A stretch of 64,000 nucleotides of DNA. Origin: UBA2030 sp049969475 (GTDB taxonomy: Bacteria > Bacteroidota > Bacteroidia > Bacteroidales > TTA-H9). Positions 35,768-44,521 of this stretch are shown piece by piece. A program made the translations under genes and the position numbers. Numbering within the stretch: the stretch's first letter is position 1; each line of letters opens with the position of its first letter. The stretch lies in NCBI GenBank assembly GCA_049969475.1, contig JBMFOU010000015.1, positions 1 through 64,000 of the forward strand, in the 5' to 3' direction. Under the pieces are notes generated by a model, which was not told the DNA's origin, did not search any database, and saw nothing but the letters and a program-made list of their open reading frames with translations.

Positions 35768-36061
35768 TTAAAAGAATCGAATATCCTGGACAGCCTCTTC
35801 GCCAAGCATCCGATTAATATTTCTGATAATCTTGCTTTTGGCGAAATTGAGCTCATTACGCAGGGCAGCCGATTTCAGGGTAACCGCCAGCCGGCCGTTC
35901 TTAAAGGTTATTTCTTTGGTCTGGGAAGCAGCATACTGCCCCACGATGCGCGTCCATATTTTCTGAATACGCATCTGCCTGAGCCTGGCGCTCAGTTGAT
36001 ATTCCTCCATTAATTCGTTGAGGATATCTTTCAGGGGGGATTCTTCCGAAGAGTCAGCCAT
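35768..36061 (-). CDS. DUF721 (DciA-like) protein
   Basis: 97 residues. The pattern MEEYQLSARLRQMRIQKIWTRIVGQYAASQT followed by VTLKSAALRNELNFAKSKIIRNINRML is the DUF721 KH-like fold. In other phyla DciA assists replicative helicase loading; whether the short Bacteroidota form does so is unclear. An ATG at 36079 is also possible, but the T-run of the upstream terminator ends just before it, so the ATG at 36061 is given. Confidence 0.75.
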   Translation of the reverse strand: MADSSEESPLKDILNELMEEYQLSARLRQMRIQKIWTRIVGQYAASQTKEITFKNGRLAVTLKSAALRNELNFAKSKIIRNINRMLGEEAVQDIRFF

Positions 36062-36080
36062 TTGTAAATGTTTTAACATA

Positions 36081-36120
36081 AAAAAAGGCCGGCTGTAAAG
36101 TTACATTAAAACAGCCGGCC
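36081..36120 (-). terminator. Terminator after the GH13 gene
   Basis: GGCCGGCTGT (36087-36096) pairs with ACAGCCGGCC (36111-36120). On the minus strand it is followed by six T. It marks the end of the alpha-glucan cluster and separates it from DUF721. Confidence 0.85.
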
Positions 36121-36139
36121 GGATAAAAGGACGGATGAA

Positions 36140-37498
36140 TTAGTTTCTTGTCAAAACCAAATACTGCCAGGGCTCGAGGTGCAATGCCTGAGAAGTAGCC
36201 CAATCGATGGAATCTCCAGAAAATACGTTCAGCCAATTACCGATAGCTGCTTTATCTTCAACCGTAAAATCAACAGGTTTCTCGCTTAGGTTTAGTATAA
36301 CCAGCACATTATTCTCACCTTTCTGACGAATGAAAGCCATCACCTGATTTCCTCCACTGGTTTTTAATAGTCGGTAACTGCCACCCCAGGTGCCATTCCA
36401 CAGCGCAGGATTGGATTTTTTCAAATCCAGAAGGGCCTTGTAGAATCCAGCCAATTTGTATTCATGGAAGTCCACCGGGTCGCGATCGAAGAAGTTGAGC
36501 CGGCGCATCAAAGGCTCTTCCTGGCCGGTATAAATCAATGGCATGCCAGGAATGGTGGCTGTAAGCACAGCCAAAGCGAGGGCACCCTGTCCGTAGCGCT
36601 CGTACTCAGTTCCTGCCCACGAGTTCTCGTCATGATTGCTGGTAAAATTCATCATCAGGCTGCCTTCAGGGTAATTTTTCAGGTATCTGGTGATGAGGCT
36701 ATCTATCTGGCGGGCACCGGCTTTGCCTTGGGCCACCTTATGCATCAGGTTCATGAGCTTCCAGTTATAAGCCATATCGAAGGCATTATACATCAATGGA
36801 ATATCGTCGGCTTCGGCCAGCATGAAGACAGGTTTTACGGCATCGAGTACCTTACGGGTATGGTCCCAGAAATCTACAGGTACCATGCCGGCTACATCGC
36901 AACGAAAACCATCTATATCGGTATTTTTTACCCACCAAAGCATAGCCTCAGTCATATATTGACGCATGTCAGGATTGGAATAATCGAAGGCGATCACATC
37001 GGTCCAATCGAAGGGAGAAACAAAAGAACCATCCTTGCCGTGTTTATACCAATCCGGATACTGAGAAGCCAAGGGATTATCCCAGGCTGAATGGTTGGCT
37101 ACCCAGTCGATAATAACATACATTCCGAGTTCATGGGCTTTATTGACCAGGGCTTTGAAATCTTCAAGGGTTCCCAACTCAGGGTTCACGGCCAGATAGT
37201 CTTTTACCGAATAATAGCTCCCTAGGTTTCCCTTCCGGTTAATTTCGCCAATGGGATGTATGGGCATGATCCACAGGATTTTAACTCCCATATCCTTCAA
37301 TCGTGGCAGATGCTCGGCAAAGGCATTGAAGGTTCCTTCGGCAGTATACTGCCTGACATTAACCTCGTAAATAGAAGCATCCCTGGCCCATTCGGGGATA
37401 GAAATACCGCGTACGGGTTGAGCCCCCAGCCATCGCCAGGGGAATAACGAAAGAATCAAAATAAACATTAACAGGTGTTTTCTCATCGTTCTTGCCAT
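36140..37498 (-). CDS. Secreted or periplasmic alpha-amylase-family enzyme (GH13)
   Basis: 452 residues with a signal peptide (residues about 8-26, ends GAQ). GH13 barrel residues: region I DWVANH, nucleophile D201 (GFRCDVAG), acid E229 (FMLAEADD) and D290 (TSNHDENSW). It hydrolyses alpha-1,4-glucosidic bonds in starch-derived oligosaccharides. It begins 26 bases after the permease stop and is the last gene before the cluster terminator. No starch-binding module is visible. Confidence 0.9.
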   Translation of the reverse strand: MARTMRKHLLMFILILSLFPWRWLGAQPVRGISIPEWARDASIYEVNVRQYTAEGTFNAFAEHLPRLKDMGVKILWIMPIHPIGEINRKGNLGSYYSVKDYLAVNPELGTLEDFKALVNKAHELGMYVIIDWVANHSAWDNPLASQYPDWYKHGKDGSFVSPFDWTDVIAFDYSNPDMRQYMTEAMLWWVKNTDIDGFRCDVAGMVPVDFWDHTRKVLDAVKPVFMLAEADDIPLMYNAFDMAYNWKLMNLMHKVAQGKAGARQIDSLITRYLKNYPEGSLMMNFTSNHDENSWAGTEYERYGQGALALAVLTATIPGMPLIYTGQEEPLMRRLNFFDRDPVDFHEYKLAGFYKALLDLKKSNPALWNGTWGGSYRLLKTSGGNQVMAFIRQKGENNVLVILNLSEKPVDFTVEDKAAIGNWLNVFSGDSIDWATSQALHLEPWQYLVLTRN

Positions 37499-37524
37499 TT
37501 ATTTAAAATCATTTGTAAAATTCG

Positions 37525-38805
37525 TTAGTGAGAAGATTTAGATATGCTGAGGTCCTCGGAAGATTTTTTACCGGGTTCGCGTACCCAAAGCCAGAGCAGG
37601 GCCGATAGAGCCAGCGTAACAGCACTAAAAATATAAATCAGGGTTTTGTCGGTGGCTTGCTGAAAAAAGTAACCCATAACAAAGCTTACCACCAACTGAG
37701 GTAAAACCACCGATAGGTTGAAAATTCCCATAAAAAAGCCCATACGCCCTTTATTCACATTTTCCGACATAATAGCAAAAGGAAGGCTAACAACGGCGGC
37801 CCATCCTATACTGAGGATGACAAAGCAAAGGTAGAGAGCAACAAAACTTTTTACCCCAAAAGCTATGATAAAATAGCCCAGGGCCATGATAGCCACGGCC
37901 GTTGCATGAACTTTTACGCGTCCCAGTCGACGGGTAAGAGGTTCGAGAACGGCAACCGGCCATATACTTCCCACCCCATTAAGCAGGAAGAACATCCATC
38001 CTATGGTGGAGCCTAGTATGGCTGCATCAGATACCTGGAAACGGTGCTCGAGGAAAGCAAATGAATATACAAACATGGCTTGTATACCTAGCCAGCTGAA
38101 CGCATGAGCGAAGTACAATTTAAAGAGCTCACCCCAGTGGGTCTGGCTTGCCTGAGGCTCCTGAGACGCGTCCGTTTCTGTAATAGACTGTAATTGCCGG
38201 GGTTCAGTAATGAAAAATAGGGGTACGATGCTGAAAAGTAAAATAACCACCACTCCCACATAAATCAGGACATAGTTTCCCAGCAAGGCACCAACCAGAT
38301 AGGCGCCTGCGCCAAAAAAGTTTGAGATGGCCTGCATCCAGGTATAGCCTTTGGTACGCGCGGGACCCTCGGGGGTGACGTCGGCTATGATGCTTCGGGT
38401 GGGGTTGAAGCTAATGTTAATACTCAGGTCAAGGGTAAGGGCAATGGTAACAGCCACAGCCATAATACTCTCAATACCCAGAAAATTTTTTATCCAGCCG
38501 ATGTGGGGAAGGGCAAAAATGGAAAGGGCAGCCAGTATCCCGCCAATGATGATAAAGGGCCTGCGGCGCCCGCCCCAGAACCATACTCCATCGGAAATCA
38601 ATCCAATAATAACCTGGCCCAGAATTCCGGCCATTGGACCTGCAGCCCACACTATACCAATTTCGTGAATATCGAGATTGTAGCGTGTTCGCAAAATCCA
38701 GCTCAGCACAGCAATCTGCACCGACAGACCAAAGCCCATGGCCGTTGCCGGTAGTCCCAGAATCACATAAAACAGATTCGTTAGTTTTTTCTGCATGGGT
38801 TTCAT
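37525..38805 (-). CDS. MFS sugar permease, SLC45/GPH-like (maltose-type)
   Basis: 426 residues and about 12 hydrophobic segments. The loop WFWGGRRRPFIIIGG is the RRR/RPF motif of SLC45/sucrose-type and related maltose permeases. The neighbours are three alpha-glucosidases or amylases, so it probably imports maltose or maltooligosaccharides across the inner membrane. It lies 24 bases after the second GH13 gene. No SusC/SusD pair is present, so outer-membrane entry is not explained by this cluster. Confidence 0.82.
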   Translation of the reverse strand: MKPMQKKLTNLFYVILGLPATAMGFGLSVQIAVLSWILRTRYNLDIHEIGIVWAAGPMAGILGQVIIGLISDGVWFWGGRRRPFIIIGGILAALSIFALPHIGWIKNFLGIESIMAVAVTIALTLDLSINISFNPTRSIIADVTPEGPARTKGYTWMQAISNFFGAGAYLVGALLGNYVLIYVGVVVILLFSIVPLFFITEPRQLQSITETDASQEPQASQTHWGELFKLYFAHAFSWLGIQAMFVYSFAFLEHRFQVSDAAILGSTIGWMFFLLNGVGSIWPVAVLEPLTRRLGRVKVHATAVAIMALGYFIIAFGVKSFVALYLCFVILSIGWAAVVSLPFAIMSENVNKGRMGFFMGIFNLSVVLPQLVVSFVMGYFFQQATDKTLIYIFSAVTLALSALLWLWVREPGKKSSEDLSISKSSH

Positions 38806-38829
38806 AAGGCGACTTTATTTTAAGTGGAA

Positions 38830-40674
38830 TTAAAATTCGATGACCAGGGCAGTGGATGCCGCAAGAGTGAGGGTATTATCCCAGCGAACGGTACGATTGG
38901 CCACCCAATCGAAGCCTTCCCTTCGCTGACCCACCATCTCTGAGAACCTTTTCATATCCAGCGTAACTTCTCTATCAGCATAATTGAGCATCACCATCAC
39001 GGTATCGGTGGCATTGTATCTGAAATAAACATAAACCTGATCTGCAGGGATAAAATGCCGGGTAAAGCCTGAGTGCAACACTTCTTTTCCTTTGCGCCAA
39101 CGGGCAAGGCGGCTGATGAGTTCCCATGCGGCCTGTTGCTGTTTATTTCTTCCCCGGGCATCGAAGGCATTCGCAGGGTCGCCGGGCCAGCCACCAGGCA
39201 TATCGGCCCGCATAGGGCCGTGCCCTTCCCATTCATAGCCTTTCATCAACAACTCCGTACCCCAGGTGAGCTGGGGCATACCCCTTACGGTGTAAAGAAA
39301 AGCCATTCCCAGCGTGAAACGCCTGAAATCTTCTCTCACCACCGACCAGAACCGACTTAGGTCGTGATTGTCTACAAATACCATATTGTACGTAGGATCC
39401 TGGTAAACAAAATCCTGAGCCAGGCAATAGTAGAGCCGCTCAGGCCCAAGTTCCCATCCCTGTCGGGTATCGTTGAACGACTCGCGCAAGGCAATATAGA
39501 GCGGAAAATCAGTTATGTAATCCATATGCGGATTGTAACCATCCCTGTTTTGTGCATCCTGAAACCAATAACCATGCATGGCTTTCTGTTCCACCCAGCA
39601 TTCGCTAACCACACTCAGGCGAGGAAACTCGGTTTTCAAACGACGAAGCCATTCGGCCATAAAATCCTTATCGGCATACTGATGCGTATCCATGCGTATG
39701 CCACTGATTCCTGAATATTCAACCCACCAGATGGAGTTCTGTATGAGGTAATCGGCTAGTAAAGGTTCATTCTGATTGAGGTCGGGCATGTGGGAATCGA
39801 ACCAACCGTCCACCATCAATCGATAATCGGCTTCAGCCCGGTAGGGATCGGGAATAACGGGTGCCCGAAAGTTGGAGCGGGTAAATTGTGGCCATTGATG
39901 AATCCACCGGGGCGAGGGTAAATCGCGTATCATCCAGTGATTGTCGCCCCAATGATTGAATACCATATCCATAATGATTTTCAGGCCTCTGGCCGATGCC
40001 GAATCGACCAGGGTGCGAAACAATTCGTTGGTGCCCAGGCGCGGATCTACCCGATACATATCTGTGATGGCATAGCCATGATAGGAATATTTGGGTTGAT
40101 TATTCTCGAGTACGGGATTAAGCCAGAGGGCAGTCATCCCTAATTTATCAAAATAATTCAGGTGATTGATGATACCCTGAATATCCCCCCCATGCCGTCC
40201 ATCGGGGTTGCTGCGATCGGCCTTTTCGAGCATATCAGGCATATCGTCGTTCGACGGATCGCCATTGGCAAAACGATCGGGCATGAGCAGATATACATTA
40301 TCGGCTGACGAAAACCCTGGTGGCCGGGAGGATTCAGATTTCCTCTGCAAAAGAGAATATTTCAGCGTATGAAGGATTTTCCCGTTTTTCTTGAGAATTA
40401 AAGGATATTCGCCTGCCGGCAACGAAGGATCGACAGACAGGTAAGCAAACAGATAATTGGGATTTTCCACGAAAACCGTTCGTAGCAGGCTGAAGCCCTG
40501 TGTGGGGGATACCAATTCGCAACCTTTCAAATCCTTACCATAAAGCAGAATCTGCAAATCTTTATGCTGCATGCCTACCCACCAATGGGGAGGTTCTACC
40601 CGCAAAACTTCGGATGAGAGCAGCAAATGACTGTAAATCAAAAGTAAAACAAAGAAGAAGTACCTTTTTTTCAT
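38830..40674 (-). CDS. Neopullulanase/cyclomaltodextrinase-like GH13 enzyme (SusA-like)
   Basis: 614 residues. A signal peptide (to about residue 21) is followed by an N-terminal Ig-like domain (LRVEPPHWWVGMQHKDLQILLYG) typical of the cyclomaltodextrinase group, then the GH13 barrel with D329 (GIRMDTHQ), E358 (VVSECWVE) and D438 (FVDNHDLSRF). Enzymes of this type degrade cyclodextrins, pullulan and short maltooligosaccharides in the periplasm. It is the second glycosidase of the cluster, between the GH31 gene and the permease. Confidence 0.9.
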   Translation of the reverse strand: MKKRYFFFVLLLIYSHLLLSSEVLRVEPPHWWVGMQHKDLQILLYGKDLKGCELVSPTQGFSLLRTVFVENPNYLFAYLSVDPSLPAGEYPLILKKNGKILHTLKYSLLQRKSESSRPPGFSSADNVYLLMPDRFANGDPSNDDMPDMLEKADRSNPDGRHGGDIQGIINHLNYFDKLGMTALWLNPVLENNQPKYSYHGYAITDMYRVDPRLGTNELFRTLVDSASARGLKIIMDMVFNHWGDNHWMIRDLPSPRWIHQWPQFTRSNFRAPVIPDPYRAEADYRLMVDGWFDSHMPDLNQNEPLLADYLIQNSIWWVEYSGISGIRMDTHQYADKDFMAEWLRRLKTEFPRLSVVSECWVEQKAMHGYWFQDAQNRDGYNPHMDYITDFPLYIALRESFNDTRQGWELGPERLYYCLAQDFVYQDPTYNMVFVDNHDLSRFWSVVREDFRRFTLGMAFLYTVRGMPQLTWGTELLMKGYEWEGHGPMRADMPGGWPGDPANAFDARGRNKQQQAAWELISRLARWRKGKEVLHSGFTRHFIPADQVYVYFRYNATDTVMVMLNYADREVTLDMKRFSEMVGQRREGFDWVANRTVRWDNTLTLAASTALVIEF

Positions 40675-40747
40675 GATAGCTGCAAATAGCGTTTAAGGTT
40701 GTTCAAATCTAAGCATTTACCATTCATGCCAGACGGGGAATAGCATC

Positions 40748-43117
40748 TCAGCGCTGAAAACTGAGAGAGAGGGGGCTATTGTCCCATGTAAAGATCCAAT
40801 GATTAGGTTGGCTGGATTTTGCCATCATAGAAACGTCGTTAATGCATGTAAATTTTTCTTTTCCGTGAATGATCAGGTGGATGAGACGTCTGGCAGGTTG
40901 TGCACTAAACCCCCGATTTTCTGATTCAAGATGTATTGCCAGCCGGTCCTGGGATTCTTCTGCTTTAAGATGAATCAGCTCAAATTTTCCGTTTTCGGGA
41001 GCGTGGGCATCTGCCCCATCGTCCACATAAATGGAGAAGGTGCCTTCATGGGCTTGATAAGCCGGAAAATAGTGAATTATAAGCGTATCGGAGGAATATT
41101 GGCGAGTATTTTGCAGGGGAGGAACCATGGGCAGGAAAGAACCTGCTCTGACGAAGAGCGGTAATTCATCGATGCGATTGCGAAAACGCAGTTTCTTATT
41201 TCCCTCGTAAATTCGGTCATTAAAAAAATAATACCAGGAGCCTTCAGGTAACCAGAGCCTGTGCCATTTCTCCCCCTTTTCCAGCACTGGAGAAACCAGG
41301 AGGGAGGGACCCCAAAAGTAACTCCAGGTTTCGAGCTCGTTGCTGGGTGCAGTGCGATGTGCAAAAAGAGGCCTTGCCAGGGGGGTTCCCTCCTTATAGT
41401 TCTCCCAGGTCAGGGAATAATTGTAAGGCAAAAGCTGGTACCTGAGCAACATAAACTTACGTACGATATCCTGAGTCGGGCGACTAAAAAAAATAGGTTC
41501 GGAAGGAATGCCCGAGCCATGGGGGCGAAGGATGGGCGAAAAGCAGGCAAACTGGAGCCAGCGGGTATATAGCTCTTCGTCGAGCGTACCCTGGGCAAAG
41601 CCACCGGCATCGGAGTGTACATAAGCCACACCGCATATGCTCATGTTGAGCAGGATAGGAATCTGGGCCTTGAGCCCACTCCAGCTGCGGCTTACATCGC
41701 CCGTCCAGGGAAGCACTCCGAAGCGCTGGCTGCCGGCAAAACCGCTTCGATTGAGATTGAAAATCCGCCGACCTGGATAATATTTCTGATAATTGTCGTA
41801 CAACATTTTATCCCACAAGTGCCCGAAGGCATTGTGTATAATCTCTGATTTTCCGCCCCGGTAGTAAATGCCGTCGGGGTGATGTTCTGGCTCAGCCAGG
41901 TCGATCCACCAGCCAGCTACCCCCTGTTTCATTAGCGTGTCGTATTTTTTCCACATCCAGGCTCTGGCCTCTGGATGGGTGACATCGATTACCGCTCCGT
42001 GGCCGAAATAAAACTGCTCAAGCACAAAGGTGCTACCATCTGCCGTTTTTCCCAGAATGCCCAGGCTATCAGCCTCCTTCCAGTTGGCTGAACCTTTCAC
42101 AAGGTAAGGTTCCGTGATGAGTACAGTCTGAACACCTTTTTCCTGCAATCCGTTAATCATCCCTATGGGGTCGGGCCAGTGGGGGCGATACCAGTCGAGG
42201 TTTCCCATGGTATGGAAGAGAGAATGGCCAAACCAGAAAAGATCGATAATCATGGCATCGAGCGGAAAGCCGGCCTGTAAGGTAGCGTTAGCAATGCTGT
42301 CAACCTGGCTTTGGGTTCGATAAGCCATACGGCTTTGTAAATGGCCCAGCGCCCACAGAGGGGGAAGTGGTTGCCGCCCGGTAAGCGAAGTAAATCGCTG
42401 GGTGATTTCCATGATATTTTTGCCCGGTATCACATAAAAAGCCTTGCGCCCTCCACGGCCTTCCAGCTCCAGCACCCCCTTCTCATAATGTCCGATATCG
42501 GCCCAGCCCTTGCTTGTATTGTCGAAAAAGATTGCATAGCCCGATTCGGTAATGAACAGGGGAAGGCTGTAGTTGAGATTTTCTTCTCCGAAACCATAGC
42601 CATATCGGGGTTGGTTACGCAACTCGAGCTTTCGGCCCAGAATATTCAATGGAATAGCCCGCATGCCGCCTCCCGTGATGAAGCGCTCTCCCGAAATATC
42701 GAACTTCAGGCTGAAAGCTCCCGATTCTTCTTCCTTCAGTCCTAAAAAGCGGGCCTTCTTTTGCTCTTTGTAATAAAAATCAAGCGCGAGAGTTTTTTTA
42801 GCAATGATGAATCGCCAATTGCCACCCACCAGGGTGCTATCGTCGCCCCATGCAACCGGAACTTCCCGCAATCCTGCCAACCGGCTCACAGAAGTATCTG
42901 CCTTGGGGTCATTAAGGCAACTTTCAATTTCAACTACATCATTTTCAAAAACTTTTATTTTCCATTGATTTTCTCCCAGGACAATTGTTTCTGTGTTAGT
43001 AGTTCTTACTATCGTGGGGACTGAAACCTGAGTTTTTGCGGAAAAAACGCAAATAAACCACAGCAAGGCACTCAACGCTCCTTTCCTTCCGGAGCGCTTC
43101 AAAGCATTAATTTTCAT
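40748..43117 (-). CDS. Alpha-glucosidase, GH31 family
   Basis: 789 residues with a signal peptide (about residues 10-29). An N-terminal beta domain (30-240) precedes the barrel. The nucleophile is D406 in GWWIDLAEPEHH and the acid is D474 in LPWTGDVSRSW; both match GH31. A C-terminal beta domain follows. It releases alpha-linked glucose from non-reducing ends. It starts eight bases after the response-regulator stop on the same strand, so it may be co-transcribed with the signalling genes. The imperfect -7-like AAATTTTG just upstream is weak. Confidence 0.9.
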   Translation of the reverse strand: MKINALKRSGRKGALSALLWFICVFSAKTQVSVPTIVRTTNTETIVLGENQWKIKVFENDVVEIESCLNDPKADTSVSRLAGLREVPVAWGDDSTLVGGNWRFIIAKKTLALDFYYKEQKKARFLGLKEEESGAFSLKFDISGERFITGGGMRAIPLNILGRKLELRNQPRYGYGFGEENLNYSLPLFITESGYAIFFDNTSKGWADIGHYEKGVLELEGRGGRKAFYVIPGKNIMEITQRFTSLTGRQPLPPLWALGHLQSRMAYRTQSQVDSIANATLQAGFPLDAMIIDLFWFGHSLFHTMGNLDWYRPHWPDPIGMINGLQEKGVQTVLITEPYLVKGSANWKEADSLGILGKTADGSTFVLEQFYFGHGAVIDVTHPEARAWMWKKYDTLMKQGVAGWWIDLAEPEHHPDGIYYRGGKSEIIHNAFGHLWDKMLYDNYQKYYPGRRIFNLNRSGFAGSQRFGVLPWTGDVSRSWSGLKAQIPILLNMSICGVAYVHSDAGGFAQGTLDEELYTRWLQFACFSPILRPHGSGIPSEPIFFSRPTQDIVRKFMLLRYQLLPYNYSLTWENYKEGTPLARPLFAHRTAPSNELETWSYFWGPSLLVSPVLEKGEKWHRLWLPEGSWYYFFNDRIYEGNKKLRFRNRIDELPLFVRAGSFLPMVPPLQNTRQYSSDTLIIHYFPAYQAHEGTFSIYVDDGADAHAPENGKFELIHLKAEESQDRLAIHLESENRGFSAQPARRLIHLIIHGKEKFTCINDVSMMAKSSQPNHWIFTWDNSPLSLSFQR

Positions 43118-43125
43118 TCAAAATT

Positions 43126-43536
43126 TTAATTAATGTATTTGGTTACTACATCCAGCACCTTACGCAAGGTGAGCGGCTTTTCTATGTAGTCCACGCAACC
43201 CGCGGAGAGGGTAGCACCCCGTGAATATTCGATGCCAAATGCCGTCTGTGCAATGATGGGCAATCCCGGGCAAATTCGGGAAATAACACTGGCTGCCTCA
43301 ATACCCGACATAACCGGCATTTTCAGATCCATCAAAATCAGATGAATTTGCGAACAGTCGTTTGTACAAAAATCAACAGCCTCTTTACCGTCTTTGGCCC
43401 AGATGAGCTTAGCCTTGGTTTTTTTTAGGATAGCTTCAATTAAGCGATAATTGACATCCAGATCCTCTGCAATAAGGATGGTTTTACCGGAGAGGTCCGG
43501 ATAGAGGTGCTGAACTGGTTGATCGCTCATGTACAT
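43126..43536 (-). CDS. Stand-alone response-regulator receiver protein
   Basis: 136 residues: a single receiver domain (ILIAEDLDVN, phospho-acceptor D70 in LILMDLKMP, Lys of IEKPLTLRK) with no output domain. It overlaps the kinase gene upstream by ten bases. Such proteins pass a phosphoryl group on within a relay or act by protein contact. It lies eight bases before the GH31 start. Confidence 0.88.
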   Translation of the reverse strand: MYMSDQPVQHLYPDLSGKTILIAEDLDVNYRLIEAILKKTKAKLIWAKDGKEAVDFCTNDCSQIHLILMDLKMPVMSGIEAASVISRICPGLPIIAQTAFGIEYSRGATLSAGCVDYIEKPLTLRKVLDVVTKYIN

Positions 43537-44513
43537 GATTCAAGGAGTATAGAGAGTGAAAACTCAGAGCCCGTTCCTGGATGGGAGGTTACCTGCAGAT
43601 CACCCTTTAATAGTGAAGTATATTGGCGGGCAATATACAATCCCAGGCCTGCGCCCCGGGTGATTTTGTCGATTCGGCTCTCTCCCGTCCTGAACCTGTC
43701 AAAGATATAGCTTTTTTCTTGTTCTGTGATGCCGGGGCCTGTGTCCTGCACCCGAAAAACGAGATGATCGTCCTCTACGCTAACAGATAGAATTATATTT
43801 CCAATAGTTGTAAATTTAAACGCATTCTCAAGGATATTGATCAGAATTTTTTGAATAATATCCGGATCTGTTTCTATTGCCTGGGTGGAGGTCGAAAGTC
43901 CTCCGTCATCAAAAGAAAAAACCAGATGGGGATGAAGGTCTGCCAGGTATTGGGCTTCGAGATAAGACTCGCGGATTAAGTCTTTAAGAATCACCCTGCG
44001 TGGCAAAACATGTGCTGAACCACTGTCGAGAATGGCTACATCCAGCACTTTTTCCAAAAAAGCCCTGAGATCTTCACCGTTAGAGCGTATATGCCGCAAA
44101 AATTCCCTTTGTTCCATAGAAATTTCAGGGGTGTTCTCAAGTATTTCAGCAAAACCCATGATAGCATTGAGGGGGGTTCTTACCTCATGAGAAATATTCT
44201 GCAGAAAAAGCGTTTTCATTCGGTCGCTTTCTTCTGCCCTGCGCAGTGCTTCCGATAATTCATTCATTTTCGATTTCAACCGCTGTTCATAACGTCTTAC
44301 AATGAACCAAATAATAGCGCCTGAAATCAAAACATAAAACCATCCTTTGAAAGTTTGCCAATGGGTGAGTTGGTCGGTGGACTTGGCAAACCACATAAGG
44401 GCCCTATCACTCAAGAGAATCCACGTTCCACCAATTATGAGGTAATACACCCAAATTCGGTTGTGAAAATAACTCCAAAAACGGGTGAAAATTTTCTCAA
44501 CCCCAGCTTTCAT
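43527..44513 (-). CDS. Membrane histidine kinase without a sensor domain
   Basis: 328 residues. Two membrane helices (about 21-37 and 58-73) lie close together, with almost no periplasmic loop. A coiled linker precedes HisKA (LQNISHEVRTPLNAIMGF, H109) and an HATPase_c domain (N box ILENAFKFT, G boxes DTGPGI and GAGLGLY). Input must come from the membrane, a partner or the cytoplasm. It lies eight bases after the large hybrid kinase and overlaps the receiver gene, so all three are in one unit. Confidence 0.88.
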   Translation of the reverse strand: MKAGVEKIFTRFWSYFHNRIWVYYLIIGGTWILLSDRALMWFAKSTDQLTHWQTFKGWFYVLISGAIIWFIVRRYEQRLKSKMNELSEALRRAEESDRMKTLFLQNISHEVRTPLNAIMGFAEILENTPEISMEQREFLRHIRSNGEDLRAFLEKVLDVAILDSGSAHVLPRRVILKDLIRESYLEAQYLADLHPHLVFSFDDGGLSTSTQAIETDPDIIQKILINILENAFKFTTIGNIILSVSVEDDHLVFRVQDTGPGITEQEKSYIFDRFRTGESRIDKITRGAGLGLYIARQYTSLLKGDLQVTSHPGTGSEFSLSILLESCT

Positions 44514-44521
44514 AGGATAGC

